DNA from: Megalopta genalis | Lineage: Eukaryota; Arthropoda; Insecta; Hymenoptera; Halictidae | Direction: 5' to 3' | NCBI RefSeq assembly: GCF_051020955.1 | Contig: NC_135018.1 | Coordinates: 2,419,001 to 2,483,000, forward strand | Length of the DNA stretch: 64,000 nucleotides | In this document: positions 1-11,400 of the stretch, piece after piece | Layout of the letters: each line of letters opens with the position of its first letter | How positions within the stretch are numbered: the first letter of the stretch is position 1 | The notes under the pieces: model-generated | The model's input: the letters and a program-made list of their open reading frames with translations, nothing else | The model's database searches: none | What the model was told of the DNA's origin: nothing | Translations under genes and position numbers: made by a program

Positions 1-575
1 GTAATTAATTTAGCTGAACTAATATTAAGTTTAGCTAAATTAATTATTATATAATTATTATATAATTACCTCGAGTTTACCTAAATTAATATTAATAGTT
101 AAGTTCGCTTAAACTCAATACAGAGAATAAAATCATTATTGTAATTAATTTAGCTGAACTAATATTAAGTTTAGCTAAATTAATTATTATATAATTATCA
201 TATAATTACCCCGAGTTTGCCTAAATTAATATCAATAGTTAAGTTCGCTTAAACTCAATACAGAGAATGAAATCATTATTGTAATTAATTTAGCCGAACT
301 AATATTAAGTTTAGCTAAATTAATTATTATATAATTATTATATAATTACCTCGAGTTTACCTAAATTAATATTAATAGTTAAGTTCGCTTAAACTCAATA
401 CAGAGAATAAAATCATTATTGTAATTAATTTAGCCGAACTAATATTAAGTTTAGCTAAATTAATTATTATATAATTATTATATAATTACCCCAAATATAA
501 CCTAAATGAATATTAATAGTTAAGTTCACTTAAACTCAATACAGAGAACAAAGTCATTATTGTAATTAATTGTTA
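1..575. repeat. 140-bp AT-rich satellite, 4 copies
   Basis: Four tandem copies begin at 1, 141, 281 and 421, each opening with GTAATTAATTTAGC and ending near AATCATTATT. The copies differ by a few substitutions, and the last has a small insertion and a diverged end before it breaks into unique sequence near 575. The array runs off the left edge, so its true length is unknown. Confidence 0.93.
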
Positions 576-1080
576 GCGTGCCGTGCAGCGAAAGAATCGA
601 TCGAAAATCGCTGTTGAACGTAATTCGCGTTTATATTAAAATTTCATTCGCGACATGATACCATGTTACGTACAGTTTGAAGCGACTAATTCGCGGTAGC
701 GCCCCCATAGTGACACTTAATTATAGCGGACGGGGTCGGTCGCGTTATGGCTAACATACTTCGAACGCAATTAGGTTAATCAAACGTGCTTGTCGTCACG
801 GTGCCGGGACTTTCTATAACTTGTCCCGCGACGCGTTTGTGCGTATTGCACGAAAATTTGATGCCAGACACCGTATAATCGCCCTAGTCATGATTAATAG
901 TGGTTACGCTGCCGTGGTGATCCAGTTGTTATTAATTTAATGAAACGTTTGCGATAATTGCGTTCCGCCGATTCAGCAGTCGTTATATTGTTTTCGTTCC
1001 CGCGACGTAGCCGTTTCAACGTGACGCAAATCGACGGCCATCTTTTTTTTATCTCTTTCAATAATTATCTTCTTTCTGCG
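576..1080. other. unassigned non-coding stretch
   Basis: Mixed-composition unique DNA between the satellite and an AT microsatellite. I see no open frame of useful length, no splice-bounded exon and no recognisable element. Confidence 0.5.
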
Positions 1081-1375
1081 ACTTCTCTCGCTTTTATAAT
1101 ATATATAATATTATAATAAATATAATATACATAATATAATAAATGTAATATATATAATATAATAAATATAATATATATTATTTATTATATTATATATAAT
1201 ATAATAATAATAAAATAAATAATAATAAATATTATATTATTTTTTATATGTAATATATATATATATTAAAATTAATTATATATATTACATTTATTATATT
1301 ATGTATATTATATTTATTATAATATACAATATAAATATATAATGTGTATAATATAATGAATATAATATATATAAC
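1081..1375. repeat. AT microsatellite block
   Basis: Degenerate runs of ATAATATAATAAATATAAT, with self-complementary stretches able to form hairpins. No coding signal. Confidence 0.8.
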
Positions 1376-2550
1376 GAAACTGTAATATTGTCAACAACTA
1401 TAAAAATAAATAAATAAAAATATCTAATAACAAATAAATATCTGCTATCTTCCGAGAAAACCTTTATTAACAAAAGTTACTCGGTTCTAGGAGATCTATA
1501 ACATGGCGATAATAACTATTTCACTGTTGGAGAATTTTTTCGGAGCTTTTTACTAATTATAATCACATATTATTTTTATACATTAATCGAATCAGCTCGA
1601 CATTTTCTATAAAAAGAAGTACATATTGACCTACGTATTAAATATTTAGCCTTATTCTCAGTTGAAAGCTCATGTATAAGTAACAATTTAGTATTAACGG
1701 CGCCAACTGTTTTAACTTTCATGGAAATATGTAGAACGTTCTGTTTAAAGAAATTCTAAACGACCACGTCACGGCGGTAACAATTAACATTCGTTTCAAA
1801 GTTTTTCGAAATAGATCACTCCTCGAAGTAGGTCCGTAACTTTGAACCGTGTGCCCCACAAATAAATTATAACAAATATATTCTAATGTTCCGCGGTATC
1901 TGTCGAGGACGCGTTGCGTAACAACGGTCGCTTGATGTACACGTGTAGGTATGCAATAAATTGCAGTGAAAATAGCTGGATCGATAAGGGTATACAACGC
2001 GAGCTAATTAAACGTAGAGTTAATTGAAAATAGGTAACGATAAGAACGATAGGATCGATGTAACGAACTATGTACGGGAAGCTTGGAAGTTGAACATTTT
2101 CCAGAGTTGCGTTTGCCAACTGTACTGCCTGCAACTCTAGAAACTGGCGCAAACTAGTTAACCATGTAAAGTTATGAACGGTGAATTTATCGTCCGCTAT
2201 TGCTCCCGTTAAAAATTGTTACGTGCTGCCGCGTTCAATTACGGTTCCCATGAAATTTCACTGAAGAACGCGAACGTTTTAAAGGACGATGTATGAAAGA
2301 GATCCGTATATACATACATCTAGGCCAGATGTCCCGATTACCGTGCTTTCAAGCCAATTTTTTTGCCTTGCCGAAACTCTCAATGAACGCTAGAATTTTT
2401 ATTCAATGCACTGAATATGTGTCTCGATTTTTCAGACACTTTTCATTTTGAATATATCGTTTTTGCGCGATAAAGATTTGTAATTTAATGGTGTTTTTAT
2501 ATTTTCCATATTTTTTATATTTTTCATAGTTCCGCAAGTTTCCAGGAGCC
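1376..2550. other. unassigned non-coding stretch
   Basis: AT-rich on the left and of mixed composition on the right. Two overlapping minus-strand open frames of about 90 codons (1719-1997 and 1883-2152) match no family I know, overlap each other in different frames and have no splice context, so I do not call them genes. Confidence 0.45.
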
Positions 2551-2577
2551 GTGCTACACAACGTGACTTTTCATATT

Positions 2578-3022
2578 TCCGTGCCCCGTGTTTCTGTGCC
2601 TCGTATTTCCGTGCCCCGAATTTCTGTGCCCCGAATTTCTGTGCCTCGTATTTCTGTGCCCCATATCTCTGTGCCCCGAATTTCTGTGCCTCGTATTTCT
2701 GTGCCCCGAATTTCTGTGCCCCGAATTTCTGTGCCCTGTATTTCCGAGCCTCGTATTTCCGTGCCCCGTATTTCCGTACCTCGAATTTCCGTGCCCCGAA
2801 TTTCTGTGCCTCGTATTTCTGTGCCTCGTATTTTTGTGCCCCGAATTTCTGTGCCCCGTATTTCCGTACCTCGAATTTCCGTGCCCCGTATTTCCGTGCC
2901 CCATATTTCCGTGCTCCGAATTTCTGTGCCCCATATTTCCATGCCCCATATTTCTGTGCTCCGAATTTCTGTGCCTCGAATTTCCGTGTCCCGTATTTCC
3001 GTGCCCCGTATTTCCACGCTTT
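2578..3022. repeat. 15-bp minisatellite, about 29 units
   Basis: Units of the form GTGCCYCGWATTTCY repeat in exact 15-bp register. Because 15 is a multiple of three and the unit has no stop codon, five of six frames stay open. One plus frame reads as SVPRI repeats, and minus frames read as GTEIR or FGAQK repeats. Variation between units is mostly transitions scattered across codon positions, which points to a minisatellite rather than a selected protein. Confidence 0.93.
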
Positions 3023-3595
3023 ACGTTCTAAGACCCGACCCAATTTCCGAATTTATATTGAAATTATAAAAATATCTTAAAGATCCACCACATCAACCAA
3101 TCCTATATAGCCAGTAATCGGCCGATATATTTAAAGTCCAATACGATGATAAGTGTTACGCGACGTTGGGTTGAAATGTCAAATGTTCGCAGCCTCGACA
3201 CGATGCGTCCTATCAGTTATTTTCGCGCGGCTGTCGAATAATGTCACGCGTCAAATAAGAGCGCACTACCCTAACTCCGGGGGTGGAATCGCGAAATGTC
3301 AACGTCGCTCAAGGGAGGGCCGAGGAAATACTTAGGAGCATGTGTTGCGGCGAATTTATTCTTGACGGCTCCGAGCCGGGACGTCGAAATGTCTGATTAT
3401 TGTTCCAGTTATCGTCGACTGCTTTTCTCGGAGACGTGTTCTTTTATCGCCCCCCCTCCCCCTTGATCACGGAAACAAAGTGCACTGATTCGCGTTACTA
3501 GATATTCGCGTTAATCATTGTTACGCGATCGATTGACAAAGCGGGACAAATTTATGATTTCTCGACGTTTTTATGTTGTCTACGTTATTGCCAAA
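3023..3595. other. unassigned non-coding stretch
   Basis: Unique, moderately GC-rich DNA with a C-rich run near 3450. No credible exon or element was identified. Confidence 0.45.
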
Positions 3596-3828
3596 TGTAA
3601 AATATAATATAGGATGTAAATAATATAAAATAATATAAGTAATGTATATAATAATATAAATAATATATATAATGTATAATATAAGAGTAATATATACATA
3701 TATATAAGTAATATAAATAATGTAAATAATATAAATAGTATAAACAATACAAATTATATAAAGAATCTAAATAATATAAAATAATATAAATTGTATAAAA
3801 TAATATACATAATATAAAATAATGTAAT
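3596..3828. repeat. AT microsatellite (AATAATATAA type)
   Basis: Imperfect repeats of AATATAAATAATATAA. The array abuts the truncated left side of a family A element, one of several such junctions in the window. Confidence 0.85.
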
Positions 3829-3970
3829 ACGCACAAAAATGGTTGGTTTTATAGTCGTTGACAAACGGTAAATGTAAAAACGAGCCGGAAGGCTCGAATA
3901 ATTGTGTCTTCTCTTCCCAAATTGTCCATTTTTGGGTGCAATCTGAGCGCAAATTAGGGAGACATTATTG
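3829..3970. mobile_element. family A foldback MITE, left-truncated
   Basis: Holds the centre and right arm of family A: a stem around GAGCCGGAAGGCTC, then CTCTTCCCAAATTGTCCATT, and an end GGGAGACATTATTG followed by TA. The left arm is replaced by an AT microsatellite. This copy plus the arm at 4012 is paralogous to 40507-40742, including the short unique spacer between them. Confidence 0.85.
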
Positions 3971-4011
3971 TACCTCCTTGTCTTGCAATATTGTACATTT
4001 ATTCAGGGTTA

Positions 4012-4066
4012 CAGTAAATTCTCCATAATTGACGCTCAGATTGTGCACAAAAATGGACACAATTTA
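4012..4066. mobile_element. family A left arm, broken by AT repeat
   Basis: Begins CAGTAAATTCTCCATAATTG and contains GACGCTCAGATTGTGCAC. It stops at AAAATGGACACAATTT, where an AT microsatellite takes over. The break point matches the homologous junction near 40742. Confidence 0.85.
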
Positions 4067-4600
4067 TATTATAATATAATACAAATATAATACAAATATA
4101 ATATAAATATAATATAAATATAATACAAACATAATACAAATATAATATAAATATAATACAAATATAATACAAATATAATATTAATATAATACAAATATAA
4201 TACAAATATAATATAAATATAATATAAATATAATACAAACATAATACAAATATAATATAAATATAATACAAATATAATACAAATATAATATTAATATAAT
4301 ACAAATATAATACAAATATAATATAAATATAATATAAATATAATACAAACATAATACAAATATAATATAAATATAATACAAATATAATACAAATATAATA
4401 TTAATATAATACAAATATAATACAAATATAATACAAATATAATATAAATATAATATAGTATATAGTATATAGTATAACATAGTATATATAGTATAATATA
4501 GTATATAGTATATAGTATATAGTATATAGTATATAGTATATAGTATATAGTATATAGTATATAGTATATAGTATAAAATAATATAAATAATATCAAATAA
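4067..4600. repeat. AT microsatellite with ~110-bp higher-order period
   Basis: Imperfect AATATAATACAAAT units to about 4440. A TAATATTAAT variant marks recurrences near 4177, 4288 and 4398, giving a higher-order period of about 110 bp. From about 4450 to 4575 the array becomes a 7-bp TATAGTA repeat. The open minus frames across it are compositional. Confidence 0.88.
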
Positions 4601-5402
4601 TATGAATAATAAAATATAAGCAAATTCTAAAATAGAATAGTGGATACAAAGGGTTGATGAACCGCGACGTAACGCTCTAATCGTTTCGAAACAAAGCAGA
4701 CGCGAACAACACCGGTTTCCTAAGCATCCGGCCAGAATAGGTAGCAGCAGGTTTCGCGGAGATCGGCGAGCGTTGTAAAATTTACGAGCAAGCGTGTACG
4801 TCAGCGCGATAGATTCGATTTGGTGGGGCCGTGGGGTAGGTAGAGGTGTACGAGGGATCAATTCGATTTATTCGTCGAACTCGGTGCAACGGTTTCCTCG
4901 CGGCTCGCTTGACTCGAGCCGGTGACGTGGGTCCGGGCATGTCTCGGCCAATTCGCAATTACAGCCGATCGGGGACGACGTTGTTTCCCGTCCAAATTAA
5001 GAATGTTTTTTCGCGTAGTATCGCGTTCCGGTAATTTTATTTCCGTGTTCGGCCCGAGTGGTGTGTGCGCGCGCGCGCGTGTGTGTGTGTGTGTCTATAC
5101 AAATACGCGCGGCCGGCCCGGCCTCGAGAACGCCGGCCCGGGCGAGAAGCTTACAACAGAAGAGGAGGACTCCTTATCTGCATCGTGTTGCATCGCTCGC
5201 AACATTCGAGCCGCGCCGTGATTAAGTGGATGCGTGCGCGCGCTCGCGGCCGCCGCGTGTAGGCGTGAGCATGCTCGCGCGAGGGCAAGAGAAGCAAAAA
5301 AGAGAGAGGAGAGGAACGCCGCGGCGAAAGTTCGGCGGGGCTGTGCACATCGTGGCAAAAAAGATCGCGTCTTGGGATAACGATAAATTCTCTGTTACGG
5401 GG
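4601..5402. other. unassigned stretch, GC-rich on right
   Basis: The first about 70 bases (AATAAAATATAAGCAAATTC onward) are duplicated at 5917-5970. The remainder is GC-rich with CG and GT dinucleotide runs near 5072-5094. Overlapping open frames on both strands here match nothing I recognise and look compositional. Confidence 0.45.
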
Positions 5403-5404
5403 TA

Positions 5405-5620
5405 CAGTAATGTCTCCCTAATTGACGCTCAGATTGTCCACGAAAATCGACAATTTTGGAAGAGAAGGTACGATTGTTCAAGCCTTGTGGCTCGTTTTTT
5501 ATGGTTATCAAGTGTCAAGAACTATAAAAACGAACGGCAAGGCTCGAATAATCGTATCTCCTCTTCCCAAATTGTCCATTTATGTGGGCAATCTGAGCGT
5601 CAATTAGGGAGACATTACTG
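5405..5620 (+). mobile_element. family A foldback MITE, complete
   Basis: Complete 216-bp copy that serves as the family reference. It starts CAGTAATGTCTCCCTAATTG, ends AGGGAGACATTACTG, and is flanked on both sides by TA. The two arms pair almost throughout, with a short centre near AAGTGTCAAGAACT. TA duplication plus CAGT ends fits mobilisation by a Tc1/mariner-type transposase; that assignment is inferred from ends only. Confidence 0.92.
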
Positions 5621-5746
5621 TATTCTACAAATTATTCGCATGATCACATGTTTGAAATCTAAACAATCGCGATTTCTCGTCGATTGAATACTAATTATCA
5701 GTTTTCCATCAGACCATCGGAAGGGGCTGAAAAATCCTGGGGACTG

Positions 5747-6196
5747 CAGTATAATGTCTCCCTAATTGACGCTCGGATTGTCCACAAAAATGGATAATTT
5801 GGGAAGAGGAGCCTCGCGAATTCGAGCCAAATATAAAATAATATAAACAATATAAAATGTAAATAATATAAAATAATATAAATAATATAAAGTAATATAA
5901 AATAATATAAATAATAAAATATAAGCAAATTCTAAAATAGAATAGTGGATACAAAGGGTTGATGAACCGTTTTATAGTAAACATAAAATAAATAAGTATT
6001 ATTTAATACAAAAATTGTAATAAAACATATGTTTCGATTATGTCAAAAAATCAGTGCCACCGGAATAAATGGACTCTTCTGTTTGGCTTATTATTTTAAC
6101 TTATTATTTTGACTCTTCTTTTTTTTACCGTTTTTATAGTTACCAAAATGTCCATTTTTGTGGACAATCCGAGCGTCAATTAGGGAGACATTACTG
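5747..6196 (+). mobile_element. family A MITE split by AT repeat and other DNA
   Basis: Left arm 5747-5828 and right arm about 6134-6196 surround about 300 bp of foreign sequence: an AT microsatellite, the AAGCAAATTCTAAAATAG segment also seen at 4618, and a segment (5985-6073) repeated in inverted orientation at 7829-7910. The right end GGGAGACATTACTGTA is intact. Confidence 0.85.
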
Positions 6197-6739
6197 TAAA
6201 TCTTCGAATCGCGCCGGCCTGATGAATCTCTGATAGCTTTTGCGTGATTGATAAATACTTCATTAGTATCGATATAATTAGTGGAAGCCTCTTTCTTTCG
6301 CGCGAGCGGATACGCTGGCTTAATGGGGGGGGCGGGGGCTCCACTTTAGCGATTAAAAAGAAATGATTATTTTTTTTTATCTTCCTAAGTGCGCAGAATA
6401 TTGACAGGTGTCGAAGCGGTATCTCGAAATTCGAACACTTTTTCGACTGAAAAAGATTGCCATCGAAATTGTTCCGCGTTCTTCTCGATGACACGGGCAG
6501 AACAATGCGTCGCTTCGCGTTTCGTCCACTTCAGCTTTAAAATGAATCAGCCACGAAAGTACCTGCGGGTCAACGAACACCTCTTTGACATTTCGAGAAT
6601 CAATAAATGAAAGACTCGGCCGAAAATAGCGGCTGGATGACAGCCAAGCATGTGGAACTCGTGCTTTCCGCAAGGCGAAGCTAAAGGAAGTTCATTGGTA
6701 GCGCTCTCTCTGCGTGTGAAAGCGAATATATCAGACTTA
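6197..6739. other. unassigned non-coding stretch
   Basis: Unique DNA with a G run near 6325. Short open frames occur on both strands but none is recognisable. Confidence 0.45.
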
Positions 6740-6992
6740 ATTCTATTTAATCCGCGTGACGCGGATCTCGTCGATCTACTCGATTAAAATAATAATAATA
6801 ATAATAATATTATTATAATATCATATTATTATTTTAATATTTAATAATATTATTATAATATTATTATATATTTAATAATATTAATAAAATAATATTATTA
6901 TATATTTAATAATAATAATATTATTATAATATCATATTATTATTTTAATCGAGTAGATCGACGAGATCGACGTCACGTGGATTAAATAGAAT
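6740..6992. repeat. near-perfect long palindrome
   Basis: The left arm from ATTCTATTTAATCC through CGTCGATCTACTCGATTAAA is matched by the reverse complement ending at 6992. Arms are about 55 bp of complex sequence plus AT-rich inner parts that also pair. It could be a foldback transposon or a recent inverted duplication. No target duplication is clear. Confidence 0.85.
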
Positions 6993-7828
6993 ATTATAAT
7001 AATAATTATCATTATAATTATTATTATATTTATATTTATAATAATGATTGTTATAACATAGTAATGAATAAGAATAATAACAAAATGAAATCTTTTTGAA
7101 GAGACGAAACAACTTTCTGGACGATGCAATATTTAAAAATGATTTCGAAACTATTATTTGATTTCGAAACTTGTGTTTTATTTATAAATTTACATTTTAT
7201 TTCGAAACTTGTATTTTATTTAAACACATTCGAAATAATGACTTTCCTTTTATTATGAATTGACATCAATTTATGGTCGTGTTCTCGATACAAACGTATG
7301 AATGGTATAAGCCCGGTACACATTGAATTAATTAAACTCGGTCAGAAACAGGACAGTTCTGTTATGCTGCGCGTGTGACAAGTAAATTTCGTCGAATAGA
7401 GGAAATCGGTCGTTTTTGCGATTTCAACATGTCAGCGGAACTTTGATCGAGGATTTTACCACATGCGGTTTGCGGCCAACAGGTTGGCCAACCACCTCGA
7501 GTCCGGTTACGCTGGGAATTGGAGCACGATCCGTGCCAGATTTAAATTTTCACTACCTTTCCCAAAATACAATGGTGTTTCCTATATTTTTCCAGAGCGA
7601 CCTACATTGTTTTTTTAGAAAGCACCACCTATTCGTTTCGTTATAGGAAGCTAATCGTTTCAACGATCGCATAAACACGTGTTATTCTAAAAATATATAC
7701 ATAGACTGATGCAAAAATGATTGTGGTCTCGATGCATCATTTTTTAAACAATGCTTGTATCAGTGTCACATAGATCTTATTTAAATTGGAACCGTTTGCA
7801 TTTAGACAACGTTGCCAAACAGAAGTTT
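6993..7828. other. unassigned non-coding stretch
   Basis: AT-rich start, then unique DNA with tandem-like ATTTCGAAACTTGT phrases near 7143-7210. The open frame at 7416-7646 matches no family I know. Confidence 0.4.
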
Positions 7829-7910
7829 CCATTTATTCCGGTGGCACTGATTTTTTGACATAATCGAAACATATGTTTTATTACAATTTTTGTATTAAAT
7901 AATATTTATT
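7829..7910 (-). repeat. dispersed repeat D
   Basis: Matches 5985-6073 in inverted orientation, sharing TCCATTTATTCCGGTGGCAC and TAATCGAAACATATG. Only two copies are in the window, one inside a family A element. Its class is unknown. Confidence 0.8.
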
Positions 7911-8575
7911 TATTTTATTACAATTTATTGTGTATATAATATACTGATATATCGTAATATTAATATATTAATAATATATTAATATGTAATATTAAATATA
8001 ATAATATATAATAATAATATAATAAATATAATAATAATATTAATATATTAGTATATAGTATATTATTAGTATATTAGTATTATATTAGTATATCAATATT
8101 AAACATATTAATAATATTATTATACACATATTTTATTACAATCTATGTGTATATAATATACTGATATATCATAATATTAATATATTAATAATATACTAAT
8201 ATGAAATATTAAATATAATAATATATAATAATAATAATATAGAATATACAATAATATAATAAATATAATAATAATATTAATATATTAGTATATAGTATAG
8301 TATCAGTGTATTAGTATTATATTAGTATATCAATATTAAACATATTAGTAATATTATTATACATATTTTATTACAATCTATGTGTATATAATATCAATAT
8401 TAATATATTAATAATATACTAATATGTAACATTAAATATAATAATATATAATAATAATATAATAGTATATACAATAACATAATAAATATAATAATAATAT
8501 TAACGTATTAGTACATAGTATAGTAATAGTATAATATATTAGTATTATATTAGTATATCAATATTAAACATATAA
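7911..8575. repeat. AT tandem array, unit ~217-235 bp, 3 copies
   Basis: Large AT-rich units share the marker TGTGTATATAATAT at 7929, 8146 and 8381 and a tail TATCAATATTAAACATAT. The units themselves are built from ATAATAATATTAAT motifs. Confidence 0.85.
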
Positions 8576-9095
8576 AAAATTATGAGGTTCATTTTTAGAA
8601 GGTCAAGCACTCAGTCTTCGACTATTTATAATATCAATTTTTTAGAATATTAATTTATGTTTACAATATTTCGAACATTAAAGTTTCCCTACATATTCTT
8701 GTGTCATCGCAGAATGCAAAAAACGCAAGAAGAACAAGTAATCGATTCTTGAAAAGTTCCATTATAAACAGAGGAACATTTCCTCAGTTCCACCGATGCT
8801 TGTCATTCAGCACGGGCGCCGCACTAAACCAATTTTACATTCGCGCGCAACAGGCCAAGGTATTTTCAATTTCGCCGGTTTCATCGTTGGCTCGTTAAAG
8901 AAAGAAATGGCGGGTAAAAAGCTGGGTCCGAGGACGCGGCGCGGATCGTTGCCCCGTAGCTTGGCCGCATCAAAATGAAATTCCAGGGATGGTGGTAAAC
9001 TTCTCGGGGTAATTGTCCCGAGTCACACAGGTATCGGGGTGTCCGTGTCGTTGGAGTCGCGGTAATGTTTAGGTCACGGAACAGTTTATTGCCTG
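8576..9095. other. unassigned non-coding stretch
   Basis: Unique DNA, AT-rich then mixed. No exon was recognised. Confidence 0.4.
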
Positions 9096-9232
9096 ACAAA
9101 GCGTCTCTCTCTCTCTCGCTCTCGCTCTCTCGCTCTCTCTCTCGCTCTCGCTCTCTCTCTCGCTCTCTCTCTCGCTCTCGCTCTCTCTGTCGCTCTCGCT
9201 CTCTCGCTCTCGCTCTCTCTCTCGGCCTCCCT
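9096..9232. repeat. CT-rich microsatellite
   Basis: Alternating CTCTCT and CTCGCT blocks, about 135 bp of pure pyrimidine plus G. The SLSRSRSL open frames are a consequence of the repeat. Confidence 0.93.
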
Positions 9233-11400
9233 CTCACCTGGCTAACGACGAGTCCACATCCGGCGGAAATCGCACGCTAGACGGCCCCGATGCTGGCCCG
9301 CAGGCGTTGGTAAGATGAAAGGGAAGCTTTCGTCGAGTCTGCTTGACACCTGCCGTGCAGACGACAGGCTTTATTGCTCGCGTTCTCGAGCCTCGTTTCG
9401 TCACAATGAATCTTTAATGTCCTCCGTCGCGCCGGTTCCCTGGAAAATAATAGACATTAAGCTCTGCAAGCGAAGAAGGGCGGCGGAGGGTTCGGAGGGG
9501 AGGGGCAGAGGCCGTGTTTAGATGTGTAGAACGCGTAGAACGAGGGAACGAGAGGCGGTTAACTACGCCCGGAAAAGAAAGTTAAAAGCGGCCGGGGAAC
9601 TTCTCGTTCTTCGCGACATAAACGAACGACTTCCGCGCGCCGGTAACGCGGTTAAAACTTGCTACCATTGCCTACCTACTACCCCCTGCGTGTGCCGGCG
9701 CGCATTTCTCTTCCCTGCTCTTCTTGCCCGGCCGCTTTAATTTGCTCAAGCGACTAGAAGAAATTGAATGCGCACGATGCATCGGTTCGCTTTACCGCGA
9801 TCGAGCGAACGAAGAGGCCGAACTCTTTCTTCCGAGTAATTTAATCCCTGCCAGCGTGTGTCGCACTGTCTTGTCCCAATACGGAGGTCGAAATAATTGT
9901 TTCCTCGATCGACGACCGCTCGAGCTAGCGACCCCGAAAATGACCGAGTTGCGCCAAAGTCGAAGATCTCTCGGTGCGAATAAGATTTATTTAGAACGGT
10001 GATTTTTTTTCAAATTTATTTAGGACGATGATCTTCTTTTTTTTCTTTTTCTTTTTTAATTCATTTAGAACGTTTTAGTGGAGCATGTGTTGTGGATAAA
10101 TCGCAATTCTGTTGTAATATTTCGAGTTTAATATTTCGAGGTTGAAAAATGTTTGTGATACATTCTCTTCGTTTTTACAATAGTTCAGTTTTCACGTGAA
10201 AAAATAGAGAGAGAGAGAGAGAGCATCGCATTGTCTCATTTCTATGAAAAGTTTTTTCATTTCGACATAACTTCGTCACTTTGCCCCAATTGTGCGGCGC
10301 ACACTGTTCGATTCACGGGACAAAAGTCGAACAGTTGAAGTATCGCGAAATATCAATGACGAAATGTAGTTTCTGAAACTACCCTCAGTTTTCGCCGAGT
10401 ATACCAATTTGCAGTTGAAATTTCAAATTGAATTTCAACCGCAAAAAATCAATGTACCGGCAATTTTCTCCGGCATGTTTCTCTCTTTAATCGAAAGAAA
10501 TAAAATTAATTAAAATTAATTAAATTAAAACAAATAATCTCACTGGAATTTCTCATTTTAATCTGGTTTTTATATGTCAAATACAGCATCGTAGAGCCTT
10601 TAAAACGTGTAAATAATTTCATCAGAATAAAATATATATATAATATTTCTATAATTTTTTTTCATATAAAATTTTTATCAATTTTAAGGATAATATAATA
10701 TTAATATAATTTTAAAAAATTACTGCCATAGTTGGTCTGCATCGTCGAATTCTACTCCATTCGATCATATTAAATATTATTAAATAATATTTGATATTTC
10801 CCTTCACATGTTTGAACAATGTGCCAAAATATTAAAATATTGATCCAAGTTAATATTAATCTAAAAATATAGTAATCTAAGGTAAATTCGATAGTAACTT
10901 AACAACCGAAAGGCTAAATAATTTTAAAAGTTCAATTTAAATATTCATCAAAAACAGCTTCTATATGTGATAAATAATTTCTACGTTGAATTTGATGTAT
11001 TAATGTACCACGGCTCTGTTAGAATTCTGTCAATTCCTTCTCCATGTCAGCAGTCAGCTCGTTTCTGCTTTCTGCGGCTTTAATGTATTCATACGTTCGA
11101 GGATGAAATTCCGAGGCATGATTATGTAACTGCTGAACAGGTTCATAATGGAGCCAAATAGAAGATCTTGAACAGAGGCAGCAAATATATGGCGGCGCGT
11201 CGAATGTGTATATTTCGAGTACATTTGAACCTGATAATTGCTCATTTAACAGTTATTGGATTTAGCAGATGTATTCATAGACGAGACAAATAGAATTTTC
11301 AAATACGAAAAGAGAACTGTAGTATTTAGTTTGTAACTATATTTTGCAATTTCTTTAACATTATTGAAACACGACAAAAATTAGTAGAACCAAAACTATG
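9233..11400. other. unassigned stretch, GC-rich then AT-rich
   Basis: 9233-10000 is CpG-rich and has several short open frames on the plus strand, none recognisable. 10000-11400 is AT-rich with a GA run at 10207-10224. It may contain regulatory DNA or unseen non-coding exons, but nothing here can be named. Confidence 0.4.

Noticed and set aside
1..575. Regular repeats considered as a CRISPR-like array
   Set aside because: Repeats are contiguous 140-bp AT-rich units without unique spacers, in a eukaryotic genome.
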